Assembly: GCF_037975245.1 (NCBI RefSeq)
Contig: NC_092575.1
Span: 12,947,001-13,011,000, forward strand
Direction: 5' to 3'
From: Apostichopus japonicus
Taxonomy: Eukaryota > Echinodermata > Holothuroidea > Aspidochirotida > Stichopodidae
Length of the DNA: 64,000 nucleotides
A model generated the notes under the pieces. It was given only the letters and a program-made list of their open reading frames with translations, made no database searches and had not been told where the DNA came from. Below are positions 27,509-38,739 of the stretch, one piece after another (position 1 is the first letter of the stretch; each line of letters opens with the position of its first letter). Position numbers and translations under genes: made by a program.

Positions 27509-27613
27509 CTGATGCAGAATTCCATAAGAGAACGGCTTCTATTAGAAAAAGAACACGCGGATGCCTTGCAGAGTTTGAGGCAGAAGCAAGATGAGATTAA
27601 AAGATTGCAAGAG
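27509..27613 (+). CDS. RIMBP2: RIMBP exon: coiled coil, part 4 (conserved)
   Basis: There are 105 bases (35 codons, phase 0-0). The acceptor is strong; the donor is the less usual GTTAGG. The peptide contains the stretch LLLEKEHADALQSLRQKQDE followed by IKRLQE. This strongly resembles the conserved coiled-coil segment of RIM-binding proteins (LEKEHADAL-x-x-L-x-QKQ). It is the best single anchor identifying the coiled-coil exons as RIMBP rather than an unrelated coil protein. Confidence 0.93.
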
Positions 27614-28162
27614 GTTAGGGTTTTCATTTGTTTTATCCCACTCGACCGTGTGAGCCGGTCAACACCTTTTCTCTCCCGAGAGAAATTAAAAACAGTCGGA
27701 CAAATTCTTTCGTAATTTCTTTCCAATGATGCAATGAGGATGCACAGGGAAATGAAATTATTACTTATGTCCATTTTATTTTCTGATTTGATCAAGTTTT
27801 GGCTGAAGTCTGTTCCAATGGGGAAAATGGAGAGCACTGGATGCTGTCTTAATTCATTAAAGGGGTTCAGAAATGGGTCATAGGTGGCCTAGCTGAAGGG
27901 CAGTCATTCTACGAACTCTTAACAGCCCAAGTGTGTCTGTGGGAGATTAGCTGGGGATATGCAGTCTCTGGGAGATTAGCTGGGAGATTAGCAGACTGTG
28001 GGAGATTAGCTGGATAGTTAATGAGGTACACTTCATGATGGATGGATGGGTAACAGAGTTACAGTTTTTAGCACATCTGGATTTTTTTTTTTAACATTTT
28101 GATGAACATTTCAGATGAGAAAAAATGTGTATTTCTGCTAAATGAAAAAACCCACCTTAGTT

Positions 28163-28256
28163 TAGCTAGCCTGGGCCTGAACTCAAGACCTCAGATGTTA
28201 GGTTTCATAACTTCTAATGCCACAGCTTTATCCACTTGACCAGTGCAGCAGACCCG
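28163..28256 (-). mobile_element. tRNA-like SINE head, reverse orientation
   Basis: Read on the minus strand: gggtctgctgcactggtcaagtggataaagctg (A-box-like) and, about 45 bases on, gaggtcttgagttcaggccc (B-box-like). The spacing and a long variable region resemble a class II tRNA. The stems do not close well. A degenerate tRNA-derived retroposon head is the simplest reading. Confidence 0.4.
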
Positions 28257-29928
28257 TTGCCAGATTTTGAATGCATGGGGGGGACGGGGGGGGGAGGTGG
28301 GTGCACATTGCTTGGTTGATGTCCATCCTGGGGAGGGGTTGAATGGGAATTGTTTCAACTCTCCTTTGAGTAATTTTTGTTTGAGTGGATGCACAATGGT
28401 ACAAATCATTTCCATCATTTTCATCACATTTGTTTTAGTATAAGTTTTAATGTTGCCAGTTTACAACTACTTTGCATGCCTGTGTTATAAACTATCTGGA
28501 ATGGTCTAAAATATTTTTGGGTACCCCAACCCCCACTCTGCATGGTATCATTTACAACATCTCTTTATTTACAGTGGTATGCAAAATATGCTAGAAGAGG
28601 CAGGAAATGGTCACCAGTGGTAAAGATTAAAGGAATTGGTTGCTTTTCAGTCTTAAAATTACAAGACCACTTTTCATTATCCACGACGAGATTCATACAA
28701 GTCACAACTGTTCAGTAGCATGCCGACGCTATGAAGTATTTCACCTCGCTCAAACAGGCACGATTTAGCCTATAACTATATACTGTAGCTAACAGCTGAT
28801 AAGGACAACAACTGCCAAACTTTTGGAATTCAGGCTGTAAGCCTGAGTAGTACATCTCTGTGAAACTGTTGCAAAGTATCGATTTTGGTTTGGAAAGTAA
28901 ACCGACTTTTATATGAGGTGTAAAAGAATCTGTGGCAACTCCAGAGCAACACAAACTGCAAAGTGTACCCAAACCAGCTGCTAAGAAGATATTAAATATC
29001 ACCTATTTTATGCTGGGTTACCCATTAGATTCTTAATTTTGGACATGCTCGGTTAAACTCTTGTTGTGTTTTTAAGTTTGAAAGCAAAAAAACAAGATGG
29101 ATTTTGCAATTTTTCAGTATTGCCTAAAAGTGTTGGACAAGTTATCACTGCTTTTACATAGTAGGGTTATGTATAAAGTTAACAGTCTGAGAATTGAAAA
29201 AAAATCTTACTTCTCTGTTACCATGGAAGTACACATTGACAGCCTGCAAAAACTACAAGATCCAGTCAGTACATCATGATATGGGAGGTACTCATCTCTA
29301 AGTCTCATCTGACTTAACCTTGCATGATTATTTTATTTTTTTGAGATCAAAACGCACGGTAAACACCGAAAAAGGTGAGAACATCTCTTCGGTGTAATTT
29401 TCTCTTTCCAGAGAATATTAATATTGTACTAGAACAGTCCAAGGTTAGGTATAATCTTGGAGATGCATTATAACCTTTACCCAAAGTACTTTTGGCAAAC
29501 TTAATTAAAGTGGAAATCAAAAGTTTTGAGACGTGAAAACTAATTTCTGCAAAAACAGAAGAGAGACTCTCCCGCTCGCTTTGTCTCGCCAAGTCACCTT
29601 ACGTGTTGTTTTGCATCTTAAAAGACACTTCTTCCTAGACCAGTAAAAACAATTCTGATATCTTTTGTTTTAGTAGTAGAAGATTATCAAGTACAACAGC
29701 ATCCAATGAAATAATAAAATTTGCCTAAAAGTGCCTACCCTTTATGTTGGAAATGAAGGGGACAAATTATTTGGGATTGATGCATACTATCCTTTTTGTA
29801 CTTAAAATATTTCATAAAATGTAATTTACAATATTTTAGTTAAACATGGACAGACCAACAGCATATATCCTCTAAGATTATTTGAAACAATTTACTTGCT
29901 TGCCACTTTTCCTGATTACTTTGACAAT

Positions 29929-30210
29929 GACATAGACCCACTTTAATAACCAATTGCGATTGGACATAGCCTCACTTTAATAACCAATCGGCTATTGCTA
30001 TTGGACATAGACCCACTTTAATAACCAATCAGCTATTGCGATTGGACAAAGACCCACTTTAATAACCAATCGACTATTGCAATTGGACATGGACCCACTT
30101 TAATAACCAATCGGCTATTGCGATTGGACATAGACCCACTTTAATAACCAATCGGCTATTGCGATTGGACATAGACCCACTTCAATAACCAATCGTCTAT
30201 TGCGATTGGC
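29929..30210. repeat. 41-bp minisatellite, about 7 units
   Basis: The unit is attggacatagacccacttt continued by aataaccaatcggctattgcg, 41 bases. Seven occurrences of cacttTaataacc can be counted; the first unit is shorter. Every full unit carries CCAAT and ATTGG as an inverted pair around ggctattgcg, so each can form a small hairpin. Confidence 0.92.
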
Positions 30211-30823
30211 TGAGGATGTGTTTATATAATGGCAACATAAACTTTGAAAAAAATATTGAAATCTGTGAAGGTCACAACTCTTAGCCGCTTAGATAACACA
30301 AAGCATGGAAGAGTTAATAAATTTGTCCAGTAACCCATGTTCACCACTGGCATCTGAGTAATTTAAGATGCATAAATTTGTCCATGCTGTGATGGATAGG
30401 AGCAAAGAACGGTTTGAATTTCGAACATGGATTCTAACCAGTAACTTCGGGTTCCTTAACCTTGGGGTTCGTTAACCTCAGGTCACTCATGGTTTGAATC
30501 CAATTCTAGCCAAAGATTTCTCTTCTAGCTTCCATTGTTTATGATGATTTCCCAGTAGGTTTCGGTTGTTCATTTACCGTTTTATGAAAATCACATTATG
30601 AAGTAGATTTCCACATGGTACGTCGCTTCATCGGAACGTTGAATTCAGAGATATTTTTCCCATGTTTTTCCAATTTTAACCAGCTGAGGGGATAGACAGT
30701 TGAAGCTTTCTACAGCACCTGATTCTGTTAGAAGTGATTTTTAAACAAATGTAATTATGGCATGCAAATACGTATTCATTTAAAACAAAGAGAACTCGTC
30801 AAGTGAACAACTCTATTTTTTAG

Positions 30824-30907
30824 AGATGCCAGGGTCTTGTAATATCGCAACGACTAAAAGATGAAGTACGTTTGCTGCAAAATGAATTAAACTTAAAGAA
30901 AGCACAG
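30824..30907 (+). CDS. RIMBP2: RIMBP exon: coiled coil, part 5
   Basis: There are 84 bases (28 codons, phase 0-0). The peptide RCQGLVISQRLKDEVRLLQN continues to ELNLKKAQ, a charged heptad-like coil. The acceptor is ctctattttttag. The donor GTCTTG is weak, but the alternative GTAAAA ten bases on would be in phase 1 and would not join the next exon, which starts in phase 0. Only one of the three reading frames is open across the exon. Confidence 0.8.
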
Positions 30908-31470
30908 GTCTTGAAAAGTAAAAGAGGAATGTTTGCGATGAAGAAATTACAATATTCTTGCTATCCTTTTACTTCTTTTTTTATGTACTATTTTTTTCTT
31001 CTGTTTTTCTGTTCTTCAATGTTTCTGTGAACCATGAGCTGAAGTTAACATCCGAGTAGGTTCACATACCCTATCATGAATGAATGCCACTTTCAATCGT
31101 AAAATACCTGCAGCTCTGCGTAGATGTTTCAGGTGGAGTGATTTCTCTGTTTTCTTCTTCTTCTTCTTCTTTCTCTTCCTCTTCATCTTCATCTTCCTCT
31201 TCTTATTTTGAATCTCATGATTCAATAGTCGTACGTTATGCATGCTCTGAATTCCAGCGTTTTCTAACTTAACTCAAACGAAGAATAAAACATTAGATAA
31301 TTCAATACAGATTCTTGAAATGAATAAATCATGTCAGGAAGTAGAGGAGTCGGAGGAATGGAAAAACGATTGCTCGATTCTTCGATCACGCAATCCTCCG
31401 TTTTTTCGAGACAGAGATGACACAAGGAAGAGATTATTTTTCTTGTAAATTGGTTGTTGTTAATTTCTAG
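30908..31470 (+). other. Intron, 563 bp
   Basis: Contains a pyrimidine-rich (TTC)n tract at about 31150-31205. Otherwise unremarkable; it ends in ttgttgttaatttctag. Confidence 0.7.
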
Positions 31471-31639
31471 GAGCAAGACCAGGCCAAGAGGAGACATCAA
31501 TTTTCTGTAGAAAAACTGGAAGCAAAAGTCACAAATCTGGAGAGGAAATGGGAAGAACAAAGCAGTAGCTTTAGCAAGATATCCAAGGAACTGACATCGA
31601 TAAGACAGGATACTGACACCCAGATCAAACAGATAACTG
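31471..31639 (+). CDS. RIMBP2: RIMBP exon: end of coiled coil
   Basis: There are 169 bases, phase 0 to 1, with donor GTAAGA. The peptide begins EQDQAKRRHQFSVEKLEAKV and contains SFSKISKELTSIRQ. Vertebrate family members have a similar segment at this place (LEAKV-x-x-LE followed by QF-x-x-LS-x-EL). This exon switches the intron phase from 0 to 1 and ends the coil-rich part of the protein. Confidence 0.9.
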
Positions 31640-31716
31640 GTAAGACAAAATTCTCTCAAACTTCCTACCTCCCTCCCCACCCCCCTCCCCTCTCCAAACT
31701 ATGTATGAATGTATGT

Positions 31717-31934
31717 ATTTTAGATCCTCCAAGCAGGAACTTGCGAAGAAGCCTCATTGGCTTATCAAAGTCGCAAGCTGACTGAAGTCAGTCTCTTAGA
31801 TTCATATTTAACGTCCATGATTATGAATTGTCAACAACTCTGTAACTGGACGACATACATTAATCTTGGAGTGACTCGAACTCGGGACCTTATGATTGAA
31901 AGGCACCGGCATTAACCACTGAGCTAACACTCCT
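31717..31934 (-). mobile_element. tRNA-derived SINE, reverse copy
   Basis: The reverse complement matches the SINE at 4882-5108 along its length. It includes tRNA-like AGTGTTAGCTCAGTGGTTAA, GGTCCCGAGTTCGAGTCACTCC and the same body ending in gttcctgcttgGaggatc. The two copies differ by several substitutions. This one lies 77 bases after an exon and 98 bases before the TTAA of the next transposon. Confidence 0.85.
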
Positions 31935-32393
31935 GTTATTAGTTCATTAACTGGTTCTAGCTCAAAACTAGTTCATTAACTGGATGTGATTCTGGCCTGG
32001 CCATAACTTATTTAGATAGAAAATTTTGTTCCTTAAAGAGGCCATGACACGAAAAATCCAATTCATCGAGAGTAACTTCCTCTGAATCTATGAGAAAATC
32101 TATGTTCAAAACTATCCTCAACACCTTGAAAACCTCAAGGACTAATTAGTAATTAACGTTTTAATATTCGCATCCGAAAATAGATATCTGAGAATGCGAT
32201 TTCACAACAAGACAATGATGACGTCATGTTAGGAACACACGTGCAAAGCCCAGGCATGTATCGGATGCGCGACGATCATACCGTTCCAGATACAGTACAC
32301 GCGCATTTACATTGACAGAACAACCACTGTATTACGCTATATCGTTAGAAATTTCAAGTTTGTTTTACAACTGTTGTAAACTATCCGAGAGAA

Positions 32394-32655
32394 ATGCCGG
32401 TCCGTTGTGTTGTTGGGGGCTGCATAAATATCATTACCCATGCAATTAGCCTTCATCCATGGCTGAAGGACGAAAAAAACACGGCGATTATGACCAAGTT
32501 TGTGCACAACACCAGCGCCGATTTCACTGGGCCTAGCCAGTATGCAGCTCCGAATGAAGCGAACACTTGACGGAAGCATACTACGATCCCTCCTTTTTGT
32601 TATGAAATAAAACAAATGGACTTTAACGGTTCGACATAAAAGAGTCATTCTTCTG
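32394..32655 (+). pseudogene. THAP-domain protein remnant
   Basis: From ATG 32394 the frame reads MPVRCVVGGC..., with SLHPWLKDEK and FVHNTSADFTGP, and stops at 32570. After a +1/-1 shift, SEHLTEAYYDPSF is readable, and after another shift CYEIKQMDFNGS, up to about 32655. This order (C-x4-C, HPW, then SEH-type end of a C2CH zinc site) is the THAP DNA-binding domain. The Trp expected in AIWTKF is Met and the third Cys is lost, so the zinc site is broken. THAP domains occur in the transposases of P and Kolobok elements, which fits the position inside a TTAA-flanked transposon. Confidence 0.8.
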
Positions 32656-33917
32656 TCAAGTAATCCACAAAAAACTACTCTGAAGACCAGATCGGGGAAC
32701 AGGAAACCTCCAATGGGGCAAGTGGCGATCCTTAGGAGGTAGTGCGCCGAGCACTAGTAGTACTATAGTATTAGCGTTACTACACTGAAGTCGCAATAGA
32801 CGAAGAGATTTTACTGTATCATCTAAATTAACACCCCCTTCATTGCTCTATTGTATACTAATAAGCGATGGGTTACATCTTCTTGTGAACAAATCTCAGT
32901 TCCCCAATTTATTTCTGGAATATGCTGGATCAGTTAGTTATAGCAATAATTTCTTATTCCTATTCCAGGAAAACCATTTTCTATGTTGTGGAGGGAGTGG
33001 GGGTAATGGGGATGGGTCAAAATTGGTAGGTAAAAAGATTTTATTCCAAAGGGTGTTTAATTAAATCTCAAAGCGATTTATTTTAAAGTCACAGAGCCAA
33101 AAATTCACACCACATAGTTCAAGTGTTAAATCATTGAACAAAATTAATCGATATCAGTTCTAGACAGTCATTCTGGACAATCTGAACTAACATTAACAAC
33201 AATCATTGTATTATATGACATAAAAGTAAAACTGTACTTTCCATAAACATTATCATTCTTAAATTACACTAATGTAATTTGTGACATCAAAGGAGGTTAA
33301 AAGAAAACAACTTACATGAATTTTTTGGCTTTAAGCCTACAAAGCAGTTGCATGTCCATCGCTATCAATCGTTGTTATGACAAATTAATTAGAATAATCC
33401 AGAAGCAAATACAATAAAGGGTTATTTAAACCAAGAAACACTGCACGAAGTAACTCACATGCAAAAATGTTACACAAGCACGACGACACGTACAGCACTG
33501 ATGGGCAATGTGAAACACAGCATCACACGCATTAAAACAATCGAAGACCATTAACAGGGTGTACAGCTGAGTTTTTGAAGAAAGACTACAAAACAAACCA
33601 ACTGCTGCTGAAGAAACAAAGTCTAAACATTCAAGAGTTCTGCTGCCTCCATTGGTCTTTATTATGACTTTTCTGTCAAATATCATTGGTGATATGGATA
33701 TTTTGGCTTCCAGATTAAAGGTACGAATCAAACGTCTGGGAGGTAAATGCCCCTAAAAAGGTCAATGCCCGTTCCCTTATGCACATATTATATGACATCA
33801 CGGTCACGCCAATACTTGTGTCCAAATGCTTCAAAACATGCCTTTTCTTTCATTGTTGATGTTGGGTCTGGAAAATAACCTTTTCATCCTGAATTAAAAG
33901 TCTTGAATTTTAATATA

Positions 33918-34136
33918 TCAACACTGAGGGAACCCTGACGGATTGATAATCCAACACAATCGTAGTTTAGAAAAGGTGTTTCTGGAGGAATTTCTCAACC
34001 AAGGCTTCCTATACAATGAGTTTTCTCCTGGCAACTTGAATCCAGTGTAATGACCATTGGCTGGAAAATCACTTCTGATCCTTTGGACTGCACATGATGG
34101 TAGCACAACCCTGACGTGTCTTGCTAGGAACCCCAA
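33918..34136 (-). pseudogene. P2X7 C-terminal-domain-like remnant, 3' part
   Basis: The minus-strand frame reads GFLARHVRVVLPSCAVQRIR then SDFPANGHYTGFK. This matches the signature (RVVLPSCAV-x-x-IR-x-x-FP...YTGFK) of the C-terminal cytoplasmic (ballast) domain of P2X7 and of the many P2X7-like proteins in marine invertebrates. It lies downstream of the N-terminal-like piece at 34607-35254 on the same strand. The cysteine-rich middle of the domain was not found between them, so the gene is decayed or the intervening exons are unrecognisable. Confidence 0.72.
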
Positions 34137-34606
34137 GTATCATTGAACCTGTTGACCGTAGGCTATGTATCTGTACTGCCTGGGAAAAAATTTATGAAAG
34201 TTCAAAATGTATTAATGTTGGCCATGATGTCCACAATATCAAGCAGGCATACCAATGTACAGTTATGGTTACATTTGTTGTGATTTTACACCTTCCATGT
34301 ATCATGAAACATTCTTTTGTTTCAGAAAATTGATTTGCAAAACTCCAGGCCAAAGTACTAGCCAAGTAATAATGAGTATGAAATAACACATATGCCTACC
34401 TAGCATGGCTGCATAATGCAACTTACATCCCCGAGCCAAACTTTCAGTATGCAACCAACCCTACTAGTACTACACACTCTACATATGGGTTGTAAGTTAC
34501 CGTAACACAACGCACAATACGGTTTAGGGTGTTCCGCGAATTCCAACAACACATGCACAAAATGGACTGGATTTTGTTTTTAAATGCTTCGTTAATAAAT
34601 TCTTAC

Positions 34607-35254
34607 CACGTTGTATGTTCCTTGCAATGGTTTCGAACGGATTTCTTCTTCGATATGTTGTGGAGCTTCAATTTCGGCTCGTTTAACAGGCTCGAACTGA
34701 TACGGTTCTAACACCTCCGCTCCACCCTCAATGTTCGGTTCAATATTGGAATGATCATCGCCTTCACTCTCTGCTTCGAATATGAGAAAGGGCACTCCAA
34801 TTTTAGCCCAATTTCACCAAGGGCGTAGGAACCGGGGGGGCTGGGGGGCGCCAGCCCCCCCAGTGAAAAATGTGGAGGGGCGGAAGTATCATTCCGCCCC
34901 CCCACTTCGCAAGTCAAAAAACCCCTTTTTCATTTCCAAATGAGAAAAAAATCTCATTTGGAGCACCAAATTGCATCTAAGGCCAGGTGAAAATACAAAA
35001 TTAAGTTTACAAAATGGAGTGGGTGTTGAAGTGTGCTATATTGCACCAAATTGCATCTGAGGCCACCTGGAAATGCAAAAAAATCCAAAGGGGAGGGGGA
35101 CACCCCCTCCCCTTAGACCCCTCCCCCAGGCCGGCCATCAGTCTTCAGCCCCCCCACTCAAAAGTAACTTCCTACGCCACTGAATTTCACTGCCTAGTGA
35201 AGAACCATTATCACTTTGAACTTCGGTTGCCGCAATTGGTTCTGGATCCGCCAT
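34607..35254 (-). pseudogene. First exon of the P2X7-like gene, split by a MITE
   Basis: The start codon is at 35254 (MADPEPIAATEVQSDNGSSL...). The frame runs to GSEI, where the MITE at 34818-35182 with its duplicated 8 bases interrupts it. Beyond the insertion, after a frameshift, an acidic stretch and EPYQFEPVKRAE follow. An acidic N-terminus leading to PY-x-FEP is typical of P2X7-like marine-invertebrate proteins. The exon ends at a good minus-strand donor (GTG|GTAAGA) at 34607. The insertion and frameshift show that it is not functional. Confidence 0.65.
34818..35182. mobile_element. hAT-like MITE, 365 bp, with 8-bp target duplication
   Basis: It is flanked on both sides by AATTTCAC (34810-34817 and 35183-35190). 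The ends are CAAGGGCGTAGGAAC and, inverted, CAGTGGCGTAGGAAG. Eight-base target duplications and CAnnGGCG-type ends are characteristic of hAT transposons. Just inside the ends are G and C runs that can pair with each other. There is no transposase frame, so it is non-autonomous. Confidence 0.88.
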
Positions 35255-37009
35255 TTCACAGGAAATTTTGATTTGATATCGCACTTGTGATCGGTGTTTT
35301 GTTTAGTAACTACTAGTGGTATGTGTACTTGTCTACTGTGTACGTGAATGGTATGTTCGGAGGATCGTAAGCAACGACAACAAATGTGTTCAAAACGTGA
35401 CGTCACATGACGTCATGCGAATCGGAAAATTTTCGAGTAAACAAAATTTCAAACGCCGAAAAGGGTAAATTCATTCTCAATTTTCGACTTGAAAAATCCA
35501 GTTTTAAACTGGCAGATTGGTTGATACATGTTCTAGAGAACATTCTTTGATGGATCCCAAAAATATAGGACTTTGAAATTTTCGTGTCATGGCCACTTTA
35601 ACAGAGCAAAATTTTTAAGGATATTTCTGGTTTTCCCTAGTCGGCCAAAAAAATGTCCCAAAATATGACAAATAATGACCGATGTCTACACACTGTAGGA
35701 GAGATGTGTAGGTTTGATGTTTAGTACACCAGAGTCAGTTACAAAGTCTCCTTTGGGGGGATCATAGGCCGACCTTTATCTGTTGTTCTTTTTTAGTATC
35801 TACAAAGTGATACCAATTATTCATTCTACCTATTTTGGGTGTTCATAGTTAAATTTCAAATGCAAACTGAATCTGGTGTACACAACTTAATCGTCTGCCG
35901 TGCGACCTTCAAAGCTGAATTTGGTTGACTGCACATAAGTTTGGTCGTCTGAGACGACGACGGGACAAGCATTAAATATTTGCTCTGTTTAATCCAACTA
36001 ATCTAATCTAATCTATGTGGTTGTGATCATTTTGCAAACTCTACCTTGAAACCAATCATGCATGATATATAAAGCTAACTTTCTAAATTTGTGTTCTATA
36101 AATTTAAAATAGTGCACTTTGTTTTATTTGGTGACATTTGAAGATTTTGAGTAATTCTGGCATTTCTAGTTAGCTTTTGGTGGTCCTTAAGTATTAGAAT
36201 ATATGTCTTCAGGTATATTTATCTCGCATGTGTGTGTGTGCGTGCACTTGTTTTGTATTCTGACCTAGGACTTGAACAAAAGAATTCCAGGTCCTCGGAT
36301 ATGATTTCTAAAGGATCACCACGTCCTCGAAAGAATTCTATTGTAATGGGGTATTGTTAAGGTTAGGGTACGTGCATTTGAACAATGGAAAAAACAATGG
36401 GGTCCTCGGTCTGAATGTAAAACACACCTGTGTGTGTCTGTGTGTCCAGCACCATGTTGCAAGATTGGGGCAAATTGAATACAAAATGTAAAATTTTTTA
36501 GTTCAAAGCTTAGTTTTCTTCCCAATCACTGTGCCCATTTCTGTTTCCGTTTCATAAATTTGTAAAGATTTAGACAGAAGTTCTGTTCTGGAAAGTTTTT
36601 TTTTCTTTTTAAATGCAGATGTTTCCTTGCACTGTACTTTATTTCTCTAGGGAAATATCTTAGCTTTCAAGAATATTCGGTGGACTCTTTCCATTTGTAG
36701 AATAAGAAGAAATTATTCCTTAAGTGGATAATATGAGGAGTAACTTGTAGCTCAGCTAATGTGATTGGATAAATATTCTCAATAGCAAGATAATAGTTGT
36801 GTGATTGAAGAATTTGGCCTTAATCCTACCCAGGCCTTACACTAAAATTGTCCAAAACTATGTCCAGCAAGACAAACCATTCCAGTTTTATTTTTTAAAG
36901 TGCAAACAGTGTATTTACCTCTGACCACTGAAAACCAGAAGATTATTTTTCCATTTATATTAATAAACAATATTCAAGTTTGGTGGCATGTTTTGTATGC
37001 GATACCACA

Positions 37010-37240
37010 AAGTTCAGTTCAGTTCAGAACTTAATATATTTCGCATATACATAGACATACAAAACAGTGCATAATGGTATAAACAGGATACTAGAAAAGC
37101 ATAAAATGTTTATCAAAGCTAGTAACCCTAAAGAAAAGAAAGAAAATAACAGAACAAAGTAAGAAAGAAAAACAAAATGTACAAAACAAAATAGACAATA
37201 ATATCAAAGGAATAACAAAGGATGTCACAAAGGATGTCAC
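37010..37240 (-). mobile_element. Possible retroposon 3' tail, reverse orientation
   Basis: On the minus strand the segment ends ...catatgcgaaatatattaagttc followed by tgaactgaactgaac, a short pentanucleotide repeat like those that end some non-LTR retrotransposons. No reverse-transcriptase frame is visible, so only a truncated tail is suggested. Confidence 0.3.
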
Positions 37241-38739
37241 TTGTATTGTGAACGAGTGATTACCAGATCCATATTGCTGTTTGTGCAGGTCATAGTTCAA
37301 AGTCTAAAAACTTTGTAAGCATAAATAATTTCAAAAGAAAGTAAATTGTTATGGATGGACAAAATTCATAGATTCAGTGTACAAGTACAAGAACTCTTTC
37401 ATGTTTTTGTGAAGGTCAAAAGAGGTCACAAGACGGAAACCTTATAAGCAGGCTAACTCTAAAAGTAAAGCTTGAACTTCATACTTGGTATGTACGTGTC
37501 TACATTTGCACAAGAACCTTCCTAATGGCAACAGTCAAAACTTGAAACGCATGCAGTATTATATTAAATATTCTCAAAGAAATGTGGCAAGGATTCACTT
37601 AGCTTGTTGGCTTCCCATTTTTTTCATTTTTTTTTTTAAATATATAAACGCTGCTGTTTCATTCTCTTCTACAAGTTTTATGCTGTCATTACATTACTTT
37701 TTTCCCCTTTTTTTTCATAGTTTTTACTTTTCTTGTTCCTTATAAAGAAGTTGAAAAGAAATATTCTTTTTTATTTTCTCAAGTCCAAAGTTATTGTTTA
37801 TTTTAGCTTCAAGGAGTTTAGTCAGAATGTTCAACTTTGGTTAATGTCGCGTATAAAATTTAAACTTTCATATGTTCCTTTTGATGAAACGTACTGTTCA
37901 AGGTTGTCTGGACAGTATGTGCAATATTAAATTTCCCCCTAAAGGGAGTACTACATTGTATTTGTCTCCACTTTCATTTGACTCTGCTTACGGCAAAGTG
38001 AAGGCTGCCAATGTTGTTTTGTCCCGTGCGTCGCTTATAAACTTATTCATTTAGCTTTTTCGCTTAACCTGAACGGTGACAAAAGTTCATGATTAAGATG
38101 GCTGCCAGAACTTTCTGTAGAACTAGCCCTTTGGGGTATAAATCGTAGAGAGACAGAAGGGAGAATAAAACTGCAGTTGGCAGGATTAACCAAATTTATC
38201 TCTTCGAGTCTAAAAGCATTTTCTTGTTACTCTAGCACAACCAAATCTCAATTTTGTAGCCATCCTTTACATTTGAAGCAGAGATATTATTGTGTAGGCC
38301 TAAATGTTCAAAACCTCATTCTGCATTCTAAACTAGGTTGTGAACATTGAGGGCTAAATAACATTTTGTAAACAAGAGGGCTAAGAAAGGCTTACAGCAA
38401 CTTAGTTCATCTTCATTAGAAAGTGTAACATTTAACCATGTTGATATTAGCAAATGGAAAGCTTGAAATATCTGTGCCATAGGGCTAGGAGTTTCTGGGA
38501 ACATCAGCATGACTTAATTACAGTTAATTGGATAAAGGATTACATTGGCTGTCAGTTCTGTGTCTTTTATAATTACTGAAATGAGATCATCACACCCACT
38601 CCATTGTCATTTAGTGTCATGTGCTTTATGCGTGTGATCTTGGTGTTGTAAGGAGGGTAGAAATGTTTGTCACTTATAAGGTGCCCAAGGTACTATGTAA
38701 AAAGTAGGACGCTGAAGGGGACTGTGACCATCATGCATC

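Larger units (their letters stand above)
27614..30823 (+). other. Intron, 3.2 kb
   Basis: It contains short repeats of gggagattagctgg (27940-28012), a tRNA-like SINE head in reverse (about 28163-28256), a G run (28277-28297) and a 41-bp minisatellite (29929-30210). No additional exon is supported. Confidence 0.6.
32037..35597. mobile_element. Kolobok-like DNA transposon, degenerate, 3.56 kb
   Basis: The left end AGAGGCCATGACACGAAAA and the inverted right end AGTGGCCATGACACGAAAA match at 18 of 19 bases. Both are flanked by TTAA (32033-32036 and 35598-35601). TTAA duplications, purine-starting ends and a THAP-domain protein are hallmarks of the Kolobok superfamily; piggyBac also uses TTAA but lacks THAP. 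Inside are a THAP remnant on the plus strand near the left end and a P2X7-C-terminal-like remnant on the minus strand starting near the right end, so the two genes converge. A hAT-like MITE is nested at 34818-35182. All frames are broken, so the element is inactive. Confidence 0.8.

Noticed and set aside
30370-30510. tRNA-like B-box motifs (ggtttgaatcc) in both orientations
   Set aside because: No A box at the right spacing and no closing stems; too weak to call a SINE.
31264-31680. 138-codon minus-strand frame
   Set aside because: It is the complement of the RIMBP exon at 31471-31639 and its flanks.
33426-33731. 101-codon minus-strand frame inside the TTAA element
   Set aside because: No similarity to the P2X7 C-terminal domain or to a transposase could be recognised. 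It is left as part of the decayed element.
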